Shown piece after piece: positions 1 to 12,659 of a DNA stretch of 64,000 nt. The DNA is from Mytilus californianus (taxonomy: Eukaryota; Mollusca; Bivalvia; Mytilida; Mytilidae): the NCBI RefSeq assembly GCF_021869535.1, contig NW_026262679.1, forward strand, positions 82,085,143 through 82,149,142, read 5' to 3'. Positions within the stretch are counted from its first letter, which is position 1. The number at the start of each line of letters is the position of its first letter. A program made the translations under genes and the position numbers. Under the pieces are notes generated by a model. That model saw nothing but the letters and a program-made list of their open reading frames with translations, was not told where the DNA came from and ran no database searches.

Positions 1-111
1 TAAATCATAATACAATATGATATAATATATAATATGATGTGAGCAGAAAATATTGTATAGTTTAATAGAACATAATTTATGGAAATATTATCAAATATTA
101 TCAAATAATGC

Positions 112-232
112 CTGCCTCGGAATGCGGCATTTTCTAGCTATGTTGAAGACCCATTGGTGGCCTTCGGCTGTTTTCTGCTCGTTGGTTGGGTTGTTGTCTC
201 TTTGATAAATTCCCCTTTTCCATTATCAATGT
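112..232 (+). repeat. Dispersed bivalve repeat, right-end fragment
   Basis: This fragment includes the block GACCCATTGGTGGCCTTCGG and the following GTTGTTGTCTCTTTGAT. A fuller copy is at 22781-23190 on the same strand and another at 31292-31564 on the opposite strand. I recognise it as a high-copy bivalve family. This copy keeps only the right end and has diverged. It has no coding content. Confidence 0.75.
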
Positions 233-2471
233 TAGAGACTAACAAAGAACTTATATGAACACCAAATTCATTTATTCTGACAGGCACATGAGCATGTGGC
301 AGGGGTAAACAATTTTTTGTTTATATCTCAAAGCTCACCATTAGTAATAAATTCTTGCATTTATTGAAAGCAAGCTCAATGTTCTAAACTGTTGATATGA
401 AATATTATGCAATGCCTAAACCAAACTACAAAATTTCATGCAGAAAACTTTTTTTTGAATGGATTAGCTAATTTATGTTCTTAAAAACTATCTCATTTGC
501 CTTAAGATTACTTCTTTTTCAATTTGTATGGCACTTTTTCAAGTTTTTACAAGTGAGTGGAAGTTGTTTTGATGAAGTTTACCTTTAATCAATGGGAGAT
601 AACTTTGACCACATGTTTAGAAATTTTGAAAATTCAGTGGTTACCTACAGTGATAAACATTTAAGATTATCATTTCATTCCAAAAAGTAAACTTTTATTT
701 CCATTTGTTTTTGACATAGAAAATAGAACTTTTCTTACAGTAATTCAATTATTGCCTTCTTTATAAATGTTTAGACTTCTAATTTTACTAAGTTGTGTCA
801 AATATGTCGATTCTGAAATATTCTCCACCATTTAAACATATATTGTAAGTGATTGATATTCATTATTGATAACTAAGATAAAGAAATACAGAAATTGGAT
901 ATATAACCTAACCCTTTGCTATGCCCACATCAACAAAAGACATTTTTTCATTTTCCACAAAAAAAGGTTATGATGTGGGATGCAATTATTCTAACAAAAC
1001 ATCACTGCATGGATACCCACTTCAGCACACTAACATGTCAAATGTGTATCCCACATCAGAAAACAAATACGTTTATGTAAATGTACAAATACAAGAAAAA
1101 CTTTCATTAAAAGATTTTTACTCTGTCGAAACTATATCACTAACACTGCACTTTGACTATACAGAAAGACTTCTGACAAACAAAATATTTATTGAAGTTG
1201 AATGGCACTTGTCACAACTGGGTTGAGGCCTGTTGTCATTGTTGGTAGTTTAATGGGCATTGAACTCTCAAGTAAGGTCTCACAAAAAAAAACATATGTT
1301 CGCTAGATGCATTGAAATGTTCAGTGCTATAACTGCTAAACATCTAATCGACTTTTGACAGAAGACTTATTTTTAGTTTCTGCAGAGTATAAATAAGTTG
1401 GATCAAAACACAGCTTAACCTATTCTGTGTTAAAACGATTTGGTTTCAATATTTAATAAAGTTTTCACCATTTTTTACTATTGAAAGCAAGGCTTATAGG
1501 GTTTATGCACTAGATTATACTTTTTTCCACAAAGGAGATTGCCACTGTTCCTCAACAAACAATTTGGAATCCAACAAATTTGTAAAGCTAAGCTTGAGGT
1601 TGATATGTTAGACACACAGGAGAGATACATTTTTTCTTTAAGCTTGAAATTGTTACAAAAAGTTATAATGTGTATTTTATCCAGCTTCCACTTGTATTAT
1701 AAAAGTTTGAAAAAAAAACCATTTAGAATATTTATCACTTAAAGGGGCATACACTATGATTAAGAGAAAAAATTACAGCATTTTTTTATCTAAACATAAT
1801 TAAGTGGAATAATGAAGTAATAATTTTCTATTAGCAACCAGTTTGGTTAAATTTTGTAAATATGAGCTCAAAAAGATTACTGATATTATGATTTTTTCCA
1901 AGACAATAATTCAACCTCATTTTGGTCTGTATGCATGCAATATTTGACCCATAGTAGTAAATGGTTGCACATATGCTCAGCATGGTCAGATATTAAAAAG
2001 AAAGAAATGTCAAATTAAAAAAACAGATTTGGCCTACAAAAATTATTCTTTCACAGGTAAAACTCAAATTTTTATGCTTCCACTTTTGACTTACTTGAGA
2101 GAAATTTTCTTCAAAAAATATAAATCTTATATTGTATTTTGACAGCAGTCATATCGCCTGAAAGTTTTATGGAAAAGTGAAGTAAAAAACTGTAATCATT
2201 TTTTATTATAAATATATTTAGATTTTATAAAGGTTTAAAAGTTACTTCAAAGAATTGAAAATAAGGTTGGTTGATCCATTTTCTTTTATATAATTTTATG
2301 TGCAATATTGTATATATATTTATATTTCATTTCAGATTTCACCCACAAATGTTTGATTTATAATTTTTGATTTTTCTAGATCCAGCTTAGAGGATGTTTC
2401 TATCATAGACCTTGAATATGGCTCCGTTGTAGTAGACCCGAATGAGTGGCTTAATCTACTCTTAGCTTATT
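233..2471. other. Intergenic, no supported gene
   Basis: The sequence is AT-rich with homopolymer runs. Two short open frames (921-1226 and 1539-1742 on +) show no recognisable domain, no splice context and low-complexity composition, so they are not annotated. The only structure I see is the possible transposon end at 1739. Confidence 0.6.
1739..1760 (+). repeat. Possible solo end of a TTAA-type element
   Basis: The string TTAAAGGGGCATACAC begins here. It resembles the ends of the complete TTAA-flanked element at 8888-9600, which start TTAAAGGGGCACTAGCT. I found no matching inverted end within the next several kilobases, so this is either a truncated copy or chance similarity. Confidence 0.3.
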
Positions 2472-3255
2472 AGACCCTGTTCACACTAGGACATTTAGAT
2501 AGATTTAAACTAGATCTGTTCACATTAGATCGATTTAAGGGCTAATGTGAACGCTTTGAATCGGTCTAAACTAAAACACCAAAAGAGGTAGTTTAGTTTG
2601 AATCGATCTAAAGTGAACCGATCTAACTTTAAATGTGAACGCAAAGATTGGTTTAAACTAGTACAATTGAAAAGAAAATAATTTATGCATAAAATTGAGA
2701 ATGGAAATGGGGCATATGTTTAGCGGCAAAACTACACGTATAATAATATTACATCCCTGTATATAACAGTGGTTCGTTGTTTAATCCATATTTCTCGGTT
2801 AACAGAACTTTGTGTAAACAAACGAGAAAAAAAGTTGTCTTCGCCGTTGCATAATTTTGCGAAATCTGTGTCTTCTTTTCTTCTGTTGGTTTTTCTTTTA
2901 CGAAAACGCAGCATTCATCATGTAACTTCTTCGCTACAGATTTTTGTTTCAAAATTAATGAAAACTGCAAGAACACCAATATGAAAATTTGAGTTTGTGA
3001 TTCAAGTGAAACAAAAAGTTTGTCCGTGTGGGTTTCAGTGTATCAACACATATATTTGATTAATTATTTCTATTTATATCACAATGTTTACAGTTTTATG
3101 GGTAATTGGGTCAGATCGATTGCATTTTTATTTGTAGTGTGAACGCAGTGGGTTCAGATTAGACCGATAGAGAAAGATAATGTGAACGCTGACTGGTTTT
3201 ATTTAGGTCGATTCACATTAGATCAATTAAAAAAATGCTAGTGTGAACAGGGTCT
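2472..3255. mobile_element. Non-autonomous DNA transposon (MITE), about 784 bp
   Basis: The left end reads AGACCCTGTTCACACTAG and the right end is its reverse complement (CTAGTGTGAACAGGGTCT), giving 18-bp perfect terminal inverted repeats. Subterminal regions on both sides carry many scattered copies of GTGAACGC and GATCGATT/GATCTAA-like words in both orientations, as is common for transposase-binding subterminal repeats. The target duplication is not clear. The interior holds only short open frames and no transposase. A related end is seen at 60085. Confidence 0.8.
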
Positions 3256-5592
3256 TGGAGAGGCTGAAATGACAAACAATTTTCTCCAACAAATCACTAA
3301 TCTTTATTATGTGTTTCCATTTCAGAGTTCTTACAAAGATGTATAGGTAGACAGTATTTATTATTTGTGATGTTATATGTCCTATGTGTGTAATTTGTAT
3401 GTCTTAAAGAAATTAAATGTGGTATTAATGTCATTGGATAAAACATACAGAAGAAATCAACTTAAATACCTTTATAACACCATTCTAATCATTTTATAAG
3501 TTCTACAAAGACTAATGGTATGATGTCATTACAGCATTAAATGTATATATGCCAATTTAATTCTGATCAGGATAATTAAAAAAATAACTACATTGGACAG
3601 TGTAAATTTTCATGTTCAGTAGCTGATATGCAGTTTGAGAACAGATATTTTCTGAGTGAGAAATTGTTGATTTCTGATGTTAATGGTGTAATATGAGACT
3701 TAACTCCCTGGAACACGAAAATATATCCCACCTCACAAAATTTAAGTCATGAAATATCTTGATTTTCCCCCCTTTTTTCACAAAACACGGCACAAAATTT
3801 CAAGTAGAAGGTATCGTATGACCTAGAAAATCTGAAATTGTTTTTTCAATCATAAATCTGGAATTGGCTTATCTGCACGTGTACTAGAATTTCCACAGTT
3901 ATCGGTAAGTTTCAAACAGTCAACAGCATAATGATCATCGGTGATAAACAAAACAGGAAGATACCAAGCAGGCAATCTAAAGCCATGTGGTCACTGAAAA
4001 CTTGTACAACACCCCATGTGGTCACTGAAAACTTGTACAACACCTCATGGGGTCACTGAAAACTCGGTACAACACCAACACAACCAAAGACCAGGAATGA
4101 ACTCAGGCGCTGCAGAAGGGTAAGTATTTGATATGTTAACAAATTTACATTCATTTGCTTAGTTTCTGCTATTCTAAATGTTAATGCCTTGTGACAAGAT
4201 GAAGATGGCACATAATATTCAAATATATTTTTCCACTTGAAGGTTATTCTTCGTCTGTTAATTTGTATTATTATGATGTTTAACAAAATTTAACTTCCAT
4301 GAATAAAATCAAAATAATGAAATGTTATTTCTCTTGAATTTACCGTAATCCACTAATATAAAAATGATAAAATCCAAAAGAAATTAGCAACTTTTTTCAT
4401 ACATTAGTTATTTGAATTATTGTATGTGTTAAATTATAAATTGCAATATTTTTTAAAGTATTTTACGCTATGCTTTGAGTATTTACATTTGAACTGTTCC
4501 AAAATTTAATTGATGCACTTTTTTATACAGAAAATATTGGTTATTTATTATGACAGTCGTGAGTCATGTTAGGCAATGACTCATGTTGACTCGGTCTTAC
4601 TGCATGAAAACACTGATATCTTGCATGATGGTAGAGAGAAAAAAATAAACGAACTAAGGGGAGGTAACTCATATGGAATGATAATTCAACTAATTGATCC
4701 AATTGAGCTATGTATACATGTGTAAAGTAAGACACAGGGACCATGCCCAGATAAGTAGTTCATGTATATTTTACCTTAGGGAAGATGAGGCAATACAATG
4801 TTCTTCCAAGGGTCTTTTAGCATCATGGTAATCACTGATGCTATCTGAAATAAAATCAGTTGCCATGGGGAAATAACTTTTATATTAGGGTCAATATTCC
4901 AATTTCTAATTTACATTCTTATGAAACATATTTCAATAATTTTGCATGTCCAACAATATTTTATGTGATTTGATATAAAGCTTGCACACAATTATTTCTT
5001 AATTACAGCAAGTAGACTCCATTCTTGATTAATGGTGAAAGATTTAAAATGATCCAATGGCAAATATTCCCAAAACATGTCGCCAATATTTAATCTTAAT
5101 GGTAAAAGAAATTAAAAATACTGCTTGTAAATTTAGATATTTTTGTGAAGTATTTAGTAGTTAAAAAATATGACTGGGTTCAGATTATTTGAATTTCATA
5201 TTTTTATTCTAAATATATATTTAGATAAAAATTTTAATCCAGTAATTTTGAAATGTCTTAACTTTTGATGATTTGAAAAATGCACATTAATTTCTGAATT
5301 AGTTATTATTATATGAAAAAGTCTTCATTTATGATTTTAATTAATATTTAACATCAACATTTTGAATAATATTTCTGAAAGATTATGATGAGCAATTTTT
5401 AATTGTAAAAGTTTTTCATTTTATTAATTATAACACTAGCCAAATGATTATTTGATTCATGATAGCCAAGGACATAACACCTACTTTTTTTAATATTCTA
5501 AACATGTTATTATAAAATACTCTTCTATAGAAGTATAAGGTAGTTAGTATTTAGACAGTAGAAATATATCATGCATTAAATAGTGGAATTAT
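3256..5592. other. Intergenic, no supported gene
   Basis: This stretch is AT-rich. The only repeats seen are the 31-bp tandem repeat at 3983-4076 and a short GGGGAGGTAACTC word near 4660. Short open frames at 4053-4286 and 4541-4744 on the minus strand have no family resemblance and are not annotated. Confidence 0.6.
3983..4076 (+). repeat. 31-bp tandem repeat, three copies
   Basis: The units begin at 3983, 4014 and 4045. Each holds ATGTGGTCACTGAAAACTTG followed by TACAACACC, and the third has a one-base insertion and substitutions (GGGGTCACTG, AACTCGG). It is a simple microduplication. Confidence 0.9.
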
Positions 5593-7205
5593 AGTCATTT
5601 CGTACCCTAACCATTTCGTACCCCCCCATTTCGTACCCTGGCAATAACCATTTCGTACCCTGACCATTTCGTACCTTGACCATTTCGTACCTCATGGAAT
5701 ATTAACATGTATACCATTTTGTACCTCATGGAATATTAACATGTATACCATTTTGTACCTCATGGATTATTAACATGTATACCATTTTGTACCTCATGGA
5801 AAATTTATATGTATACCATTTCGTACCTAATGAAAGTTTATATGTATGCCATTTCGTACTTCGTGGAAGATTTATATGTAAGTCATTTCATACCTCATGG
5901 AAGATTTAAATGTATGCCATTTTGTACCTCATGGAAGATTATATGTACTTGATTTCTTGGTAAAAACTGTCTCATTGATGTGCACCATTTCGTATCTTAT
6001 GGAAGATTTATATGTATACCATTTCGTACCTCGTGGAAGATTTGTATGTATGCCATTTCGTACCTCATGGAAGATTTGTGTGTATACCATTTCGTACCTC
6101 ATTGAAGATTTGTATGTATACCATTTAGTACCTCATTGAAGATTTGTATGTATACCATTTAGTACCTCATTGAAGGTTTGTACGTCTACCATTTCGTACT
6201 TCGTGGAAGATTTGTATGTATGCACTTTTGAACCTCGTGGAAGATTTATATGAGTTTCATTTATTGGTTAAAATAGTCTCATTGACCTTTTGCTGTAAGG
6301 CGGTAGAGGTCACGAGAAATGCATAAAATTTGAAATTAAAGCACCTATGAGATATTATATAGGAATAAAGTCAATAAACACATTTTTTTTAAATCTAGAA
6401 CTTTTTTATTTATGATATTTATTTCAAGTATTACATTTCTTAGCTAGTGCTTTAACAGTACACATTTCTGCCGATAACATTGATTTTGCATTCTAACTAA
6501 TTGGATTAAAAATGTTTATTGAATACACGTGCCATTTGAAATTGCGACGTGTGCCTAAATATTGGGATAATCAATTTATTATCATACGGTGTAGTTGAAC
6601 CTAAATGTATATATCATATTTTTTTAATTTCTCGAATTGAAAAAGCCACAGCAAGTTCTTTGATTGGTAACATAAGGTGCAAATTCTTATTCAAACATTT
6701 TTATTCATGGCCGCCTTCTTGTGTGAATATCAGCTTGTGCCTCTTTTTACTGCATTTCCTGACAAAAACAACCGTCAATAACTATAAAAACAGTTGCAAA
6801 TAGTTATTCCTTTTTTGGTTAATTAACCTCATATTTTAAGAGTTGAAAAATTGATTAAGGATCAGTGCTGCAAACAAACAAAGTGTAATTAAAACTATTA
6901 AAGTTTGCAAGTGTTTAATCAAACCTATCATCAGTCATTATAAAATGTCTACGGCTGGATGCAATTTATTTATGTTATATTAAAAAAAAAATCATATCAA
7001 AATGTTTTATATCTTAAAAAATAATTAGAACTTCTACAAATATATGATATGAAATGGTAAACATGTATATAGTCCATGAGGTACGAAATGGTAGATGAAT
7101 TTGGCCCATAGGATATGAAATGGTTTTTATCGTGGGTACGAAGTGCTGAATGTTGGGTACAAAATGGTAATTTTGGGTACGAAATGGCTAAGGTACGAAA
7201 TGACT
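5593..7205. mobile_element. Element with minisatellite-like inverted ends (CATTTCGTACC)
   Basis: The left end starts AGTCATTTCGTACC and the right end is GGTACGAAATGACT, an exact 14-bp inverted match. Inside each end the word CCATTTCGTACC (or its complement) recurs many times at short spacing, so the inverted repeats are themselves arrays. The interior, about 6300-7060, is unique AT-rich DNA without a transposase. This fits a foldback-type non-autonomous DNA transposon whose left array expanded. An alternative is two chance-oriented minisatellites, but the matching outermost 14 bases argue against that. Confidence 0.7.
5685..6245 (+). repeat. 34-bp minisatellite
   Basis: About 16 tandem units of roughly 34 bp each contain CCATTTCGTACCTCATGGA followed by an AT-rich spacer (AGATTTATATGTATA). 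Neighbouring units start at 6019 and 6053, which gives the period. The 5593-5690 stretch has the same core word at a shorter 15-22 bp spacing. The open frame at 5897-6139 is a by-product of this repeat. Confidence 0.9.
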
Positions 7206-8887
7206 TTCTACCGGTCAATGTATAGATTAAAATTATTTTGTTTTTAAAAATGGAAATTTAATAAATTAAAAATCAGGAAGAAGATTGATTTAATTTGATT
7301 TCAACATACAAAAAGTATTCCCCATAAATTTACAATAGAACTAAATTTTTCTGGAATGCAGTAAAAAGATTTGTCCATACTTTTCAATAGTTGAATTAGG
7401 CATCTGTTAATGTCCAACACCATGGGAAGCAAAATAGAGGTTGGAGATTAACCCAGGGTATAACGCCTACTTTATATTTAAGTTATAAATTCATTATCAA
7501 AAGTGATCAATGCAGAGATTGTGATAGTTGCAATGATTTAAGATGAGGTTTTATCAAGTTGTAATTCATATCTCTATATTTACTCCACTACAGACTGTCA
7601 TTTGATCAAACGATGGACAGAATTTTGTTTAGCATTGTCTTGTAGGTCTATCAGTGCTTTTTTTCATTAAAATTCTGTTTTGTTTGTTGTACTAGAGGAA
7701 GATAAAAGTAATTAAAATTAAAATTTCAGATTTATAATGAAAAAAATTTTCCTAAAATTTTCTATTTTCAATACAATGTGGTCAGATTGTAGAATAAAAG
7801 TACTTGAAATTCATTTACCCTCATGGTCTAGTGCATTCAAAGTTTCATAGCAAAACATACTTTATCTTCAGTGTTTTGGTGAAGACTAAACAAATATCAA
7901 GTTATCATTTCAGAAATACATTATGCTTGAAGCGCTGCGTCTTTACTAACATATAACAGTTGCTTATTGGTGTATAAGCTTGCAGTAGGTTTGGTTATAT
8001 CTTCTGTTTGTTTCAATTGTTCTTTGGATGGTTCTTTGGTTTTTAGGTATTCAGGGTATGGTGTTTATCTTTCAAAGGATTCCATATATGTAATTCTGAA
8101 ATGAAAAATATTTGATATTTTTACAGTCATAAAGATAAAAAAAAATCCAATGTTAGAGCATAAAGCTGCTTTGAACTTTGAATCTGTACAATAGACACAC
8201 TTTTTTTTAATTTCTTAGTATCAAAATTTTGAAAAGCAAATATCTTAAATCAAAATTTAAATTGTATTTGACATATTATGATGCATTGGAAATGGAAAAT
8301 TAGAAAACATATTTTTGTACATCAAGTTGTATTGAGGTGTAGTGAAAAATGATCCAAAAAGTTGAATTTACTTCAGCTTTTTCAAAATTGTTTTTGGGTA
8401 TCTACTTCTTCAAAGCACTGATTGGTATCAAGGTAATCATGAAGTAAAAGTACATTTTTATTACATGACGAAGTTTCTGTCAAACAAAAAGTATTTTGAT
8501 GTTTATTCATTATTTTTTAAAGAGGAACCAACTTCTTTCATGACTGAAAGCTTGTAAAAGTATTTAATTTTTGGTGAACAGTAATAAATCATCACTTAAT
8601 GTTTTGACTAAAAAAAAAAATTAAAATAATTTTAATAACTTCCAATACCTAAACAAACTTCATTCTGAGTTATTTGAAACTATCATCATCTCCAAGAGTT
8701 ATTTCGAGTTATCAATCCTGATACAGTAGTTATCTCTATTTGCTTCAAAAATCTCAACAGTGGGTTAATTTTCAACTCTTACCTCGGGACACTAGGCTTT
8801 CAATCAGACATTGATTGATTACTTTAATTAACTATGGTTTTGACAAATTCTCCATACAAGCTTAACAATTTTTTTTTTGTCAAAGAC
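7206..8887. other. Intergenic, nothing recognised
   Basis: This is AT-rich single-copy-looking sequence. No open frame, RNA gene or clear repeat was recognised. Confidence 0.6.
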
Positions 8888-9600
8888 TTAAAGGGGCACT
8901 AGCTGTCAACTTCATGTTCACCGATTTGACTCAAATTCTCATATTTGATTTATAACAATGTAAAACATTTATCCAAACTATTAAAAGTCTAAAATAAACA
9001 GTTAACAGGACATGGGCATGATAACACGTAGCTTCGTTTCGTGTGTATTTTAGTCTAGATGCCATCTAATTAACTATCGAGTTGACCTCAAAAGTCATCC
9101 GATGACCATATAAGCCATGTAAACATAAATAAAGATATAAATAGATTAAGCAAACTCATGCTATTGGATTTTTCTAGGTCTGTTTAATTTCATATTATAG
9201 ATTAAAAATATATGTTTATCATCGCTTTTATCTGTATAAGAATGATTTTTTGTGGATCAGATCAGTCAATCAAATGATTTACCTTTGTTTCACTTTCAAT
9301 GTTGACATTCTTTTCCTTTAAATAACTTTACACATACAATTCACATGTTATCCATCTCTAGCTGAGGGGTTAAATTGAAGTTCACATGAATACGGATTCA
9401 ATGAGGTCGAATTATTCACTTGCAAGTGAATAATTCATCATCAATGTTTCTTAGCTTATTTTGACAAAATTGAACCATACTGGCGGCTAAAAGCGAATAA
9501 TTATTTCACTATTTCACTTTCATTAATGATTGAACAAAAAAAAATCATATATATATATATATAAGATTTTTTATATATCTCGTAGCTGGTGCCCCTTTAA
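8888..9600. mobile_element. TTAA-flanked MITE, piggyBac-like
   Basis: The left edge is TTAAAGGGGCACTAGCT and the right edge AGCTGGTGCCCCTTTAA, so TTAA sits at both outer borders followed by a 13-bp inverted repeat (AGGGGCACTAGCT with one mismatch). A TTAA target duplication is the hallmark of piggyBac-type transposition, so this 713-bp piece is best read as a non-autonomous piggyBac-like element. No transposase frame is present. It contains a short (AT)n run near 9550. Confidence 0.8.
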
Positions 9601-9611
9601 ATTTATTGTTT

Positions 9612-9664
9612 ACCTGAATCCACAAAAAATGAGTAACACGTGAATAATAATGAATCCACAGTAT
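9612..9664. repeat. End fragment of a GAATCCACAGTA palindromic repeat
   Basis: The fragment ends in AATGAATCCACAGTA. The same terminus bounds the elements at 30214-30424 and 32391-32597. Only one arm is evident here. Confidence 0.5.
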
Positions 9665-10714
9665 TCTATTTTTGCTTACAACATGCTCATAATCGAGTTC
9701 CATCATAAAGCTAGAAATGTTCTATGGTGATAACTCTGCTTCAAATTGTGATTTCAAGATTCTAAAAATTAGTTTTGGAAACAGGCAATTTTCTTTGTCT
9801 TCTGTGCCCGTTTGGCGGCAGATTTGACTAAAATCATAAGTAACTATTTTGCATATTATTATCAAAGCCTAATTGACAATTTGTATTAATGTATTAATTT
9901 TATTTGTTAATATCCATTTAAAAATTGCTCATCATGATTTGTAGAAAAGTTTTGTAAAATTTAAGCTTTTCTTTTTAAAATTTTCCTGTTTAATAAAATA
10001 TTTCTCTTTTTAACTCCCCAAGCCATTCTGTGATCAATAAATTAAATGATATCAAACCATATATATTTTTTTTTGTCTATCTAATAAAATTCTTGAAACA
10101 ATGTAATCAAAAGTAATGAGAGTCAGCAAGATCATTTCAAGATCACAAAAAAAGAAGCTGAATACTGGTCCATTTATATCTTTTCATCTTGTGTACATGA
10201 TTGTACCACACAAAAATTTTCAAATGAATGTGCATTTACTATTTGAATTGTCATTAGTTTGTTGAAATATGAAGTTCATTTTATACAATTCAGATCTTTT
10301 ATTGAAATAGGTATTAGATTGATCTTAACTGTATCCTATTTTATGAATTGCAACAGAATCAAACTATTTTATCTTTTTCAAATAACATTGCAAAATATTT
10401 TGCAATGATGGGTATTTGGTAATTATAATATAGGTAAAGCACTTGCCATCATGAAATACTATATAGAAAAATGAGTAAAACATAATTTTTAATACTTAAC
10501 TGCAGTTATTTTTAGTTTAATCCATTTTGAAACTCATGGCCAGTCCAAGAGGAATCTGCAAGATTTACTCTTAGCAGGGATCCCACATTTGCCTCATTAG
10601 TTTTCTAAAATTGCCTGTTTATAAATTTTGAAATTATAAAGAAACTAAGGTTTCAACTCCCTCAGGCAAAGTTGACCTTAGATGGATTTGGCTATTTGTT
10701 TTAAGTATTTTTGT
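9665..10714. other. Intergenic, nothing recognised
   Basis: AT-rich sequence without convincing open frames or repeats. Confidence 0.55.
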
Positions 10715-10850
10715 CATATAGCTCTTCAACTGTTTCGGTACTTATACATCCCAAGGATTTCAAATGTTTGGCTTTGAGCGTTCCTGATGAAGGTAAATCC
10801 AGAAAAGCACTTCGGACGCATGAAATTATTAAACGTGTTGTTTTCAATTT
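10715..10850 (+). repeat. Conserved dispersed bivalve repeat (core segment)
   Basis: It contains TTTGAGCGTTCCTGATGAAG and CAGAAAAGCACTTCGGACGC in the order I associate with a widespread bivalve interspersed repeat. The segment is short and has no coding potential. The family identity is from memory and is not proven by the window. Confidence 0.5.
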
Positions 10851-11677
10851 TTTTCAAAGAATTTCCCATAGTCCATAGTTATGCATATTAATGGAACTGC
10901 TTCCATTATAATTGAGATCCTTTTAAAGATTCCCAACATTTTTTTAAGAATTGCATGCAATCAGTTCTATTAATCAAGCAGTTTTAAGATTTAAATTGGA
11001 CCCTGTTCCAGACTTCGGGGATTTCACTTAATGAAGTTTATTTCAGATTTAACTGGGAATATTCTTTTTTTTTCCCAATAGCAAGAATGAGCTTTGTCTT
11101 GTAAGTATATATATTGACTGCAGCTGGTTCTGTTTTGACTGTTATCCTTTAAAGGAACCAGTGGTTCCCTAGAGTTACATCGTGTCAGTCTCTATCAATG
11201 TCAAGATATCAGTGATTTTCCTTCTTTTCCAACAGAAGTCATTGGAACAAGTCTTGTGAAAGATGAATTTTGATATCACCATCAATATGCTATCAAACAT
11301 AATTTGGGAACAAAATCATCACTTTTTGAATTGTAAATTTTGGTACATTGTATTATATTTTTCAAGTATTATAGTTTATAAAACAAAATTTATTAAAAGT
11401 ATCACGTGCAATTTGAATTTTGAAAATTATTTTTATTATATAAAGAATCAGTATTTTTATCATTTCTTACAGTTTGCAATTTTTCTTACTAGATTTTTAA
11501 ATTCATAGATTTCTTACTTCATAGAACCATTTTGCAGCATATTTGTATATTTTTATGTCAGTGTTTCTTCAAAATGTACCACCGAAACTTAACAGAAAGA
11601 TCGCACAAAAGTTGCGAATCTGCTATTATGGTATTATTATTATTATGGATTTGCTTGAGGAATTTTTCCCCATTTTT
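10851..11677. other. Intergenic, nothing recognised
   Basis: AT-rich. The 81-codon open frame at 11263-11508 has a composition typical of AT-rich non-coding DNA and is not annotated. Confidence 0.5.
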
Positions 11678-11811
11678 CTAAAAATTCTAAAATTTGTGAA
11701 CTTTGGTGAATAGTTGTCTCATTGCCAAGCAATCATACCACACCCTAAAAATTCTAAAATTTGTGAACTTTGGTGAATAGTTGTCTCATTGCCAAGCAAT
11801 CATACCACATC
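11678..11811. repeat. 67-bp perfect tandem duplication
   Basis: The two adjacent copies start at 11678 and 11745 and look identical. Each contains GAATAGTTGTCTCATTGCC and a CAATCATACCACA end. The same word, reverse-complemented, opens the SINE-like repeat inside the exon-array units (for example near 14050 and 26140), so this is a minus-strand head of that family that then duplicated. Confidence 0.85.
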
Positions 11812-12357
11812 TCCTTATTTTTATATTAATAATTTTTTTATCAAAATTTACTAAGACAGTACCAATAGTGTGTAATTAACTCCTGCAGTTTTCAATCTTT
11901 GTCTTTGAAACTTCACACAATGATCACACAAATATTTAAGTTGTACACTCGGCACTATGGATTTGTTTGGTTATTTTTTTCCTATTTTTCCCCGACTTGG
12001 AAATTTAGTAATTTTTCATCTAAAAATTAAAAAAAAAAATGGTAGTTTTTTTACCCATATCTTTGGAACTTCAGAGAGTTTGCAAATCTATTGAGGTTGA
12101 TTGTCATCCCCTGTTTTTACACTTTTCATTTCAATAATTTTAAATTTCAGTATAGACCATTCTCCATTTTATAAGAACTGCACACAACTCAGCCATTTGA
12201 GGCTTTATCAATTTTTGGAATATACATGGCTACTTTACCATGAGAATTGAGCACACATTCACACATATGTACACGAGAAGTAAACCTTAAAGGAAGAGGT
12301 ATTCTTTTAAACTATGCTTCAAAATATTAAAAAATGTTGGTGATTAATAGATGTTAG

Positions 12358-12582
12358 AGCCTCCTCATGGGGTTTTTGATTATGTGATTACTTGGCTGTT
12401 TTTATAGTGATTATTTGATTACCAGACCAAATATTTCATGATTATTTGATTATTTGATTATCTAGGACTGTATTTTTGATTATTTGATTATCTTGTTTAA
12501 AAAAAATAATTCATGATTATGTCATTATATTGGCAAAAAAATGTGATTATGTGATCACTTGGACACCCCCATGAGGGGCCTC
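12358..12582. mobile_element. Small hAT-like MITE with ATGTTAG target duplication
   Basis: The element is flanked by the direct repeat ATGTTAG (12351-12357 and 12583-12589). Its ends are imperfect inverted repeats around CTCATGGGG (left AGCCTCCTCATGGGG, right CCCCATGAGGGGCCT). The interior is built from GATTATTTGATTAT and GATTATGTGAT words. A 7-8 bp target duplication suits the hAT superfamily, but the short ends leave this tentative. Confidence 0.6.
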
Positions 12583-12659
12583 ATGTTAGGCTATACCGTC
12601 TTTTTTTATTACATTTTATAAGTATTTACATATCAAATGTCTTTTAACTGATATATAAG

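Noticed and set aside
921-1226. 101-codon open frame on +
   Set aside because: No recognisable domain, no splice or promoter context, and composition like random AT-rich sequence. A chance frame is the simplest reading.
5897-6139. 80-codon open frame on +
   Set aside because: It lies wholly in the 34-bp minisatellite and its peptide repeats mirror the DNA repeat.
5593-6245. CRISPR-like regular repeats
   Set aside because: The 34-bp units are directly adjacent with no unique spacers, and the genome is eukaryotic.
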